Shown one piece after another: positions 7,193-11,867 of a stretch of 11,867 nucleotides of DNA. The translations under genes and the position numbers were made by a program. The stretch comes from DASZTV01 sp036268405 (GTDB lineage Bacteria; Actinomycetota; Actinomycetes; JAFAQI01): NCBI GenBank assembly GCA_036268405.1, contig DATAUF010000110.1, positions 1 through 11,867 of the forward strand, given 5' to 3'. The notes under the pieces were generated by a model. That model saw only the letters and a program-made list of their open reading frames with translations, was not told the origin of the DNA and did not search any database. Each line of letters opens with the position of its first letter. Positions within the stretch are counted from its first letter, which is position 1.

Positions 7193-7969
7193 TCAGGGAT
7201 GCGCGACCACAAGTCGCAGCGAGCCGAGGTACTCCGGTTGGGTGCGCAGGGTGCCGTACCTCTCGTCCCACTCCCCTGACTCAAGCGCCTGGCGAAGCCG
7301 TTCGACCGACCGTGCCGCGACGTCCGGCTCGATGAAGGCCCAGCCGGACTGTGCCTGCCGCACGCCGACATCGAGCATTCGCTCGGGTCGGCCGTAGAAC
7401 GCCTCGCCGAATCCGTCGACACAGTCGAGCGGGATCGGGATTTCGGTCACCTCCGAGGTTCCGCCGAGCACGTCGCAGACATGTGAGACCGCGGGATACC
7501 GCGCCGCCTCCGCGGCGATCAGCTCCGGCATGTAGTCGGCGATCCAGAGCCGCTTGAGCGCCTCGGCGTCGAAGGTCAGGATCACAACCGGCCCACGGCT
7601 GACCCGACGCATCTCCTGCAGCCCACGGTCGAGGTCCCGCCACTGATGGATCGTGATCGTCGCCATCGCCGCGTCGAACCACGCGTCCGGGAAGGGCAGC
7701 GCCTCGGCTACGCCGTCGACCGCCGTCACCAGGTCGGGCGGTCGCTGGTTGCGCATCGCCTCCGAGGGCTCAACGGCCGTGACGTCCCGGTCACGCGGTT
7801 CGTAAGAGCCGGCGCCCGCTCCGATGTTCACGACGGTCTCGGCGTCGCTCAACGCTTCGAGCACGTACGCCGCGATCCGCGGATCGGTCCGGCGTTGGAC
7901 CGCGTAGCCGGACCCGCCGGCCTCGTAGTCGAAGTCGCCGGCGATGCGGGGGTGTTCGCCGTCAGAGAT
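7193..7969 (-). CDS. Class I SAM-dependent methyltransferase, possible ATC start (about 258 aa)
   Basis: Cytoplasmic Rossmann-fold methyltransferase. Counting from the proposed start, motif I is VVNIGAGAGSYEP (46-58), the acidic ribose-binding end of strand 2 is in VTAVEPS (63-69; E67), and GVAEALPFPDAWFDAAMA (86-103) is the usual post-motif segment. HQW at 108-110 follows, as in ubiE/COQ5-like enzymes. The substrate is unknown. The region before motif I (FDYEAGGSGYAVQRRTDP) looks like the normal family N-terminus, so the start must lie upstream of it, yet the frame has no ATG, GTG or TTG there until a GTG at 8068, deep inside the peptidase gene. An ATC at 7967-7969 lies 7 nt after GAGGAG and overlaps the peptidase stop (ATCTCTGA). 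I chose it; GTG 8068 (291 aa) or a sequencing error are the alternatives. The gene body is secure, the start is not. Confidence 0.8.
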   Translation of the reverse strand: MSDGEHPRIAGDFDYEAGGSGYAVQRRTDPRIAAYVLEALSDAETVVNIGAGAGSYEPRDRDVTAVEPSEAMRNQRPPDLVTAVDGVAEALPFPDAWFDAAMATITIHQWRDLDRGLQEMRRVSRGPVVILTFDAEALKRLWIADYMPELIAAEAARYPAVSHVCDVLGGTSEVTEIPIPLDCVDGFGEAFYGRPERMLDVGVRQAQSGWAFIEPDVAARSVERLRQALESGEWDERYGTLRTQPEYLGSLRLVVAHP

Positions 7970-8660
7970 CGAGCAGCTCCTCGTAGAACCCGCCGATCTC
8001 GCGGTCCCGGTCGACGATGTGGACCTCGAGGATCCAGTGACACACCTTTCCGGTGCGATCCACGCCACGCATCGCCCGGTTGTTGCCCGCGGTGATGCGG
8101 GAGTAGTCATCGTCGCCTTCGGCGAGGTCGTGGGGGAACTCGCCGACCAGGTGACCCGCAATCGTGCCGCCCCACGCCCAACCGTGACGGTCGGCTTCGC
8201 CGACCATGAAGTCGAACATCTGCTCGCCGGTGATTGCCGCCGTCGCCTCAAAGAACGCTTTCCCCGCGCCGAAAAGGATCGGCAATGTCGCTTGGAGGCG
8301 GAGCTTCTCCGGGTCGCTGCCGAGCACATAGGTACGCCCGAAGTCGGCCTCCCACTCGGCGAAGATCGGGCCGAGGTCGGCGTAGACGATGTCGTCCGGC
8401 TCGATGACGCGGTCGGGCGGGTTGGCGTGGTACGGCAGCAGGCTGTTGGCACCAGCCCGGATCACCCGCTTGTGCCAGTGCCGCGTGACGCCCAACGCCT
8501 CGGCTGCGAGGTCGCGCACCTCATCACTGGCCTGCCGCTCGCTGATGCCGGCCCGAATCAGTCCGGATTCCTCGATCGAGTCGAACAATCGGCGAGCCAT
8601 CGACTGCGCTTCGAGCAGCCGCTCGGCGCGCGCCGTTTCGTCAACCGAGGAGGTCGTCAT
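7962..8660 (-). CDS. M24-family metallopeptidase-like protein (Xaa-Pro peptidase fold, 232 aa)
   Basis: Stand-alone 'pita-bread' catalytic domain of the aminopeptidase P/methionine aminopeptidase clan, lacking the N-terminal domain of full Xaa-Pro dipeptidases. Expected metal ligands can be placed in order: D95 (IVYADLGPIF), D106 (EADFGRTYVLG), H170 (GTIAGHLVGEFPH), E212 (WILEVHIVD) and a last glutamate near the C-terminus (E227 or E228 in GFYEELLDL). H78 in PYHANPP matches the conserved substrate-side histidine. The domain ends soon after the last ligand, so it is a minimal version. There is no signal peptide, so it is cytoplasmic. Its ATG overlaps the zur stop (ATGA, 8657-8660) and no separate ribosome-binding site is seen, so translation is probably coupled to zur. 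That makes the peptidase a likely member of the zinc-regulated transcript. The substrate is unknown, and a non-peptidase hydrolase of this fold (creatinase-like) is possible. Confidence 0.82.
   Translation of the reverse strand: MTTSSVDETARAERLLEAQSMARRLFDSIEESGLIRAGISERQASDEVRDLAAEALGVTRHWHKRVIRAGANSLLPYHANPPDRVIEPDDIVYADLGPIFAEWEADFGRTYVLGSDPEKLRLQATLPILFGAGKAFFEATAAITGEQMFDFMVGEADRHGWAWGGTIAGHLVGEFPHDLAEGDDDYSRITAGNNRAMRGVDRTGKVCHWILEVHIVDRDREIGGFYEELLDL
7977..7982 (-). promoter_or_regulatory. Ribosome-binding site favouring a non-standard ATC start
   Basis: GAGGAG on the minus strand, inside the last codons of the peptidase gene, is spaced 7 nt from ATC 7967-7969 in the methyltransferase frame. 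No ATG, GTG or TTG in that frame lies within normal range of it. Confidence 0.45.
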
Positions 8661-9118
8661 TGGCTGACCGTATCGACGTACGGACGCTCATGGCGCCCGC
8701 ATTCCCCGAAGATCTCCAAGGTGTGGCTGACATCCGTGAAGCCGGCGTCAGCGGCCACCCGGTGCGCCCACGCCTCGACCTCAGGTCCCTCGATCTCGAC
8801 GGAGTAGCCGCAGGTCCGGCAAACCAGATGGTGGTGATGCTCCTCGGGCACGCCAGAACTGCTCGGGCCACACCTCCGGTACGCCGCCTCGCCGTCGGGA
8901 CGTACTACGACATCGACGGCACCATCCTCGGCGAGCCGCTTGAGATGCCGGTAGACCGTCGTCAGCCCGACGGCCTGACCCTGATGGCGCAGCTCGTCGT
9001 GCAGCGCCTGCGCGGTGCGAAAGCCGTCGGCGGCGGCGAGCGCTTCGTCGATCGCGGCGCCCTGTCGCGTCGATCGGCGTCTGCCGGCAGCAAGTGCCGC
9101 GGACGGTGACGTCGCCAT
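8657..9118 (-). CDS. zur: Zinc uptake regulator Zur, Fur family (153 aa)
   Basis: Cytoplasmic zinc-sensing repressor. The winged-helix recognition helix is in TTVYRHLKRL (53-62), followed by the dimerisation domain. Aligned by eye to Streptomyces Zur, the sites fall at: structural zinc C100, C103, C140 and H143 (normally Cys); regulatory site D69, C83, H95 and H97; third site H94, H96, E115 and H132. The CxxC...CxxH change in the structural site is unusual, but His can still bind zinc. Start: ATG with AGGAGA nine bases upstream. The gene lies 26 bp after znuB and overlaps the peptidase gene by 4 bp. Being in the same unit as znuACB implies autoregulation. The position beside znuACB and the HHHHLVCRTCG signature favour Zur over Fur, Mur or Nur. 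Confidence 0.93.
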   Translation of the reverse strand: MATSPSAALAAGRRRSTRQGAAIDEALAAADGFRTAQALHDELRHQGQAVGLTTVYRHLKRLAEDGAVDVVVRPDGEAAYRRCGPSSSGVPEEHHHHLVCRTCGYSVEIEGPEVEAWAHRVAADAGFTDVSHTLEIFGECGRHERPYVDTVSQ

Positions 9119-9127
9119 TGCTTCCGC

Positions 9128-9133
9128 TCTCCT
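9128..9133 (-). promoter_or_regulatory. Ribosome-binding site of zur
   Basis: AGGAGA on the minus strand lies 9 nt before the zur ATG. It is the clearest ribosome-binding site in the zinc operon and fixes the zur start. Confidence 0.7.
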
Positions 9134-9144
9134 GCCTAGTTGCG

Positions 9145-10002
9145 TTAGTGGTGATGACTATCGCCGTACGCATTCGCGACGGCGGGACGACGCGTTACGA
9201 GCAGCCCGCCGACGATGCGCGCCAAGACATAGAGCCCGAAGCTGATGAACGTGATGAAGACGCTCGCCTTCACCGAAGGGTGGTCGAGGTTGGCGACCAG
9301 TCCGCCATCCGCCGCGACAAATGCGAACAGCACGGACAGCCCGGTCACCACCGCGGGCCGCGCCGACAGCCTCTGCGCCGCCGCGGCCGGCGTGATGGTG
9401 AGGCTGAGCACGAGCAGCGTGCCGACGATCTGCGCCGCCTCGGTGACGGTGATCGCCAGGAGATAGAGGAAGAGCAGTCCGACCGCACGCACCGGGACGC
9501 CGCGCGCTTCAGCAAGGTCTGGGTCGACGCTCGCGAACAACAACGGCCGGAACATCACCGCGGTCGCGACGATGACCACAGCGACGATCACCACCAGAAC
9601 CACCAGCTGGTGGTTGCTGACGCCGTAGATGTAGCCGAACAAGATGTTCGTCGCCTCGGTCGCGAAGCCGTGGTAGTGACCGAGCAGCAGGACCCCGAGG
9701 CCGAGACCGAACGCGAGGATCACGCCGATGGCAGAGTCGCGCTCCCGCGCGCGGGCTCCGAGCAGCCCGATGGCGGTGGCGACGACGACGGAGCCGACCA
9801 GTGCGCCGACGACCGGGTCGTTGCTGATCAGCAGCCCCGCGGCTGCGCCGGTGAACGCAAGCTCCGCCGTGCCGTGGACCGCGAACGCCGCGCCCCGAGT
9901 GACGACGAAAGGACCGAGCAGCCCACAGGCGATCGCGATCAGGCCGGCCGCGATCAGCGCGTGCTGCGCGAACGGCTGCTGGAGATAGAAGCTCAACCCC
10001 AT
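9145..10002 (-). CDS. znuB: Zinc ABC transporter permease ZnuB (285 aa)
   Basis: Membrane channel of the high-affinity zinc importer, ABC-3 family. It is strongly hydrophobic with about eight TM helices. Recognisable blocks are RGAAFAVHGTAELAFTGAAAG (about 36-56, His43 and Glu47 in the helix), ILAFGLGLGVLLLG (95-108), SVDPDLAEARGVPV (158-171; the coupling loop that contacts the ATPase) and IVGTLLVLSLTITPAAAAQRL (about 192-212). The protein ends in HHH. Length is normal. Its ATG directly follows TGA of an 11-codon micro-frame, and no good ribosome-binding site is visible, so coupling to upstream translation is likely. It sits 36 bp after znuC and 26 bp before zur. Zn is the most likely metal because of zur; Mn transport cannot be excluded from this protein alone. 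Confidence 0.92.
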   Translation of the reverse strand: MGLSFYLQQPFAQHALIAAGLIAIACGLLGPFVVTRGAAFAVHGTAELAFTGAAAGLLISNDPVVGALVGSVVVATAIGLLGARARERDSAIGVILAFGLGLGVLLLGHYHGFATEATNILFGYIYGVSNHQLVVLVVIVAVVIVATAVMFRPLLFASVDPDLAEARGVPVRAVGLLFLYLLAITVTEAAQIVGTLLVLSLTITPAAAAQRLSARPAVVTGLSVLFAFVAADGGLVANLDHPSVKASVFITFISFGLYVLARIVGGLLVTRRPAVANAYGDSHHH

Positions 10003-10038
10003 TCAGCGCGCTCGCTTCGCCACGACGTCGTGGCTCAT
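10003..10038 (-). other. znuC-znuB gap: 11-codon micro-ORF and a perfect palindrome
   Basis: An ATG at 10036-10038 opens the reading MSHDVVAKRAR, ending at TGA (10003-10005) immediately before the znuB ATG and in the same frame. Within it GCCACGACGTCGTGGC (10019-10034) is a perfect 16-bp palindrome without a spacer. The stretch may be a coupling leader for znuB, an RNA processing or pausing hairpin, or the remains of a longer znuB N-terminus interrupted by a stop. Confidence 0.4.
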
Positions 10039-10896
10039 CTAGATCCGGCCTCGCTGCGCGCGGTGCTCATCCTCGAGGTGATGGTGCCCGCCCGAGAGGT
10101 GGTCGTGCTCGAGGTCCGGTGCACCCACGACGATGATCCGGTCCCGCACTCGTAGGACGTCGACGGGAGCGCCGTACAGGTCGGTGAGCTGCTCGGTCGT
10201 CATCACCTCGTCCGGTGTGCCAACGACCCACCGGCCGTCAACGAGGTAGAGCACCCGGTCGACCATCGGAAGGATCGGATTGATCTCGTGCGTCACGAGC
10301 AACACGGCGGTCGAGTGCGCGCGACGCCGCTCGTCGATCAGCGACATCACTGCCTGCTGGTGACCGAGGTCGAGGGAGAGCAGCGGCTCGTCGCACAGCA
10401 GCAAGCTCGGTTCGGAGAGCAACGCCTGCGCGATGCGCAGCCGCTGCTGCTCTCCACCGGACAGCGAGCCGAGCGGCGCATCGGCGTAACCGGTGGCGCC
10501 AACCGATGCGATGGCGGCGTCGACCTTCTGCCGGGCCTCGCGCGAGGGCCATGCCGGCCCCCAGCGATGTCCGTCGAGACCGAGCCGGACCAGATCCGTG
10601 CCGCGCAGCGGGACGTCGTGGTCGAAGCCCTTCTGCTGCGGCACGTACCCGACGTCGTGGTTGCCCCGCCGCGGTTGCCTGCCGTTGACCAGGACCTCGC
10701 CGGACGACAGCGACTGAAGACCGAGCAACACCCGGATCAGGCTCGTCTTGCCGGCGCCGTTGGGTCCGAGCACCGCGATGAGCTCGCCCGGACCGACCGA
10801 GAGGTCGAGTGACTCCCACAGGACCCGGTCGCCGAACCGAAGCGTCGCGTCACGCAACGCGACGACAGCACGCCGATCGGCCGGAGCGTCGGCCAC
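10039..10896 (-). CDS. znuC: Zinc ABC transporter ATP-binding protein ZnuC (285 aa)
   Basis: Cytoplasmic ATPase that powers zinc import. Counting from the GTG chosen here: Walker A GPNGAGKTS (44-52), Q-loop YVPQQKG (Q87), signature LSGGEQQR (145-152), Walker B LLLCDEP (165-171) and switch His in VTHE (H203), all intact. The C-terminus carries a His/acidic tail (about 261-278, with HDH and HHH) beyond the ATPase domain, a plausible zinc-sensing or zinc-buffering element also seen in other ZnuC proteins. Start: GTG 10894-10896, 7 bp after the znuA stop, with GGTGGG just upstream. A GTG at 10911 overlapping the znuA stop is almost as good. Longer starts reach deep into znuA and lack support. Confidence 0.93.
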   Translation of the reverse strand: MADAPADRRAVVALRDATLRFGDRVLWESLDLSVGPGELIAVLGPNGAGKTSLIRVLLGLQSLSSGEVLVNGRQPRRGNHDVGYVPQQKGFDHDVPLRGTDLVRLGLDGHRWGPAWPSREARQKVDAAIASVGATGYADAPLGSLSGGEQQRLRIAQALLSEPSLLLCDEPLLSLDLGHQQAVMSLIDERRRAHSTAVLLVTHEINPILPMVDRVLYLVDGRWVVGTPDEVMTTEQLTDLYGAPVDVLRVRDRIIVVGAPDLEHDHLSGGHHHLEDEHRAQRGRI

Positions 10897-10903
10897 GGCG
10901 TCG

Positions 10904-11800
10904 CTACCCACCCAGCGCTCGCAACAGGGCACGATCCTGGGCGAGCTGCCACGCCTGGAAGGTCGCAAAGCTCGGGGGCAGCGTCTCGGAGACTCCCACG
11001 ATCGGAACGTGTGCGGTCGTGGCGAGCTGTTTGATCCGGGTCGTCTGCGCGTCGACCACCTGCGAGTTGTACAGCAGCACCTTCACATCGTGCGACGTGA
11101 TGTCCGCGTCGAATGTTGCCGCGTCCTGCGGGCTCGGGTCGTTGCCATCCTCGATCGCCTGGGAGAACGACGTCGGAGTGCCCAGCACCAACCCGGCAGC
11201 CTGGATGAGATAGCCGGGGACCCGCTCGGTGTAGGCGACCCGCGTCCCGGCGTACTTCCGCTTGATGGTTGCGATCGTGGCGAGCATCGGCGCGAGGCTC
11301 GAGTCGAAGCGCCGAAGGCCCGCGGCGAAGCTCGCGCCGTCGCGCGGGTCGATCGCCGAGAGCTGCTGCGCGATCGCTCGGGCGACCTCCGGCAGCCGGG
11401 CTGTCCAGTACCAAAGGTGCGGGTTGGCATCCGCGGCAGTGACACCGAGCACCTTCTGCACCACCAGGACGCGCCTGCCCGATCCGCCCGCCGCGTCGAG
11501 GGTCTTCGCCACGAAGTCGTCGTAGCCGAGCCCGTTCTCGATGACCAGCTGCGCGCTGTCGATCGCGGCGGACGTGCGCGGGTCGCTCTCGTACAGGTGA
11601 GGGTCGGCGGTGGGGTCGCTGATGATCGACGTCACCGTGACGTGGCTGCCGCCGATCTGCTTGGCGATGTCGCCCCAGAAGTTCTCCGCAGCGGTCACGC
11701 GTACGAGGCCGGGCGTCGCCGCGGGCGTTCCACCACCGCAGCCGGCGAGCGACACCGACGTGACGACCGCAACGAGCAGCGCGACGCCCTTTGCCAGCAC
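10904..11800 (-). CDS. znuA: Zinc-binding lipoprotein of the ABC importer, ZnuA family (298 aa)
   Basis: Extracytoplasmic metal-binding protein that delivers zinc to ZnuB (cluster A-I solute-binding proteins). The chosen GTG start gives a 20-residue lipoprotein signal (K4, hydrophobic core) with lipobox LAGC and lipidated C21. Metal-site candidates are H68 (DPHLYE) and H128 (NPHLWYW). At the third His position there is YTERVPGYL, with E192 the nearest candidate ligand, and E272 (VSETLP) could serve as the fourth. The His-rich loop typical of proteobacterial ZnuA is absent. A TTG at 11827 would add nine residues, but it lies inside the operator-like palindrome. With the GTG, the -10 is 7 bp upstream, as expected of a leaderless mRNA. 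First gene of the zinc operon; specificity is inferred from zur linkage. Confidence 0.9.
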   Translation of the reverse strand: MLAKGVALLVAVVTSVSLAGCGGGTPAATPGLVRVTAAENFWGDIAKQIGGSHVTVTSIISDPTADPHLYESDPRTSAAIDSAQLVIENGLGYDDFVAKTLDAAGGSGRRVLVVQKVLGVTAADANPHLWYWTARLPEVARAIAQQLSAIDPRDGASFAAGLRRFDSSLAPMLATIATIKRKYAGTRVAYTERVPGYLIQAAGLVLGTPTSFSQAIEDGNDPSPQDAATFDADITSHDVKVLLYNSQVVDAQTTRIKQLATTAHVPIVGVSETLPPSFATFQAWQLAQDRALLRALGG

Positions 11801-11807
11801 GCCCGGG

Positions 11808-11837
11808 ACGCTAAACGCTACTGACAACCGTTGTCAA
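11808..11837 (-). promoter_or_regulatory. Promoter of the znu operon (leaderless)
   Basis: On the minus strand a perfect -35 TTGACA (11832-11837) and a TANNNT-type -10, TAGCGT (11808-11813), are separated by 18 bp. Seven bases then lead to GTG 11800, so transcription would begin at or next to the start codon. This agrees with the lack of a ribosome-binding site before znuA. Confidence 0.6.
11822..11836. promoter_or_regulatory. Zur box (operator) upstream of znuA
   Basis: TGACAACCGTTGTCA is a perfect 7-1-7 inverted repeat, the same architecture as actinobacterial Zur boxes (TGA-rich left arm, TCA right end). It covers most of the -35 element and the start of the spacer, so zinc-loaded Zur would block RNA polymerase. 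The zur gene lies downstream in the same operon, giving a feedback loop. The remaining bases to the window end (11838-11867) show no gene. Confidence 0.7.
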
Positions 11838-11867
11838 TACTTGTTCGAAGTAGCACACAACTCTCCG

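Noticed and set aside
7970..8452. A longer methyltransferase reading frame starting at 8452 (419 aa)
   Set aside because: Its first about 160 residues are low-complexity Thr/Ser/Arg-rich and lie out of frame across the well-supported M24 peptidase gene. Only the part from about 7969 down looks like a real protein.
9094..10155. A 353-aa plus-strand open frame opposite zur, znuB and znuC
   Set aside because: Arg/Asp/Gln-rich shadow spanning several genuine minus-strand genes.
10912..10968. ATG start at 10968 for znuC (309 aa)
   Set aside because: It overlaps znuA by 65 bp, has no ribosome-binding site, and the added residues are not ABC-like.
10748..11824. A 358-aa plus-strand open frame opposite znuA
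   Set aside because: Shadow frame; the minus-strand protein has a lipobox and metal-binding motifs.
11801..11827. TTG start at 11827 for znuA
   Set aside because: It lies within the operator palindrome and between the -35 and -10 elements. The GTG at 11800 gives a standard lipoprotein signal.

Overview
The window looks like chromosomal DNA from a high-GC actinobacterium, although the genus cannot be told from the sequence. The evidence is strong G/C bias at third codon positions, GTG starts, an actinobacterial-type Zur regulator, an MMPL exporter and a carboxyltransferase of the actinobacterial acyl-CoA carboxylase type. There is no rRNA, tRNA, insertion sequence, phage gene or CRISPR array. 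Eleven complete genes all run leftward on the minus strand with gaps of about 100 bp or less. Only the extreme left edge (1-109) carries the end of a plus-strand gene, which converges on the last gene of the array. No gene-free stretch exceeds 300 bp.

Right part (about 7190-11867), read in the direction of transcription: znuA (zinc-binding lipoprotein), znuC (ATPase), znuB (permease), zur (zinc-sensing repressor), an M24-type metallopeptidase and a SAM-dependent methyltransferase. A perfect 7-1-7 palindrome, TGACAACCGTTGTCA (11822-11836), overlaps a TTGACA -35 element. The matching -10 lies exactly 7 bp upstream of a GTG, which suggests a Zur-repressed, leaderless znuA transcript. zur overlaps the peptidase gene by ATGA, and the peptidase gene overlaps the methyltransferase. 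The last two genes may therefore belong to the zinc-controlled unit. The methyltransferase lacks a usual start codon at the expected place and may start at ATC behind a good GAGGAG ribosome-binding site.

Left part (about 165-7179): a stand-alone acyl-CoA carboxylase carboxyltransferase, a three-histidine-box fatty acid desaturase, a putative Fe(II) oxygenase-like protein (HxD...H), a secreted protein of unknown function whose gene starts 2 bp after the oxygenase-like gene, and a 730-residue MMPL transporter. Together these could make, modify and export a lipid or acyl product, but this is inferred from gene order and families only. A hairpin-forming inverted repeat at the desaturase 3' end and a palindrome at its start codon suggest internal control points.

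The convergent junction at 88-169 holds a tandem 30-bp repeat, with a third degenerate copy, that includes the stop codons of both converging genes and can form terminator-like hairpins.
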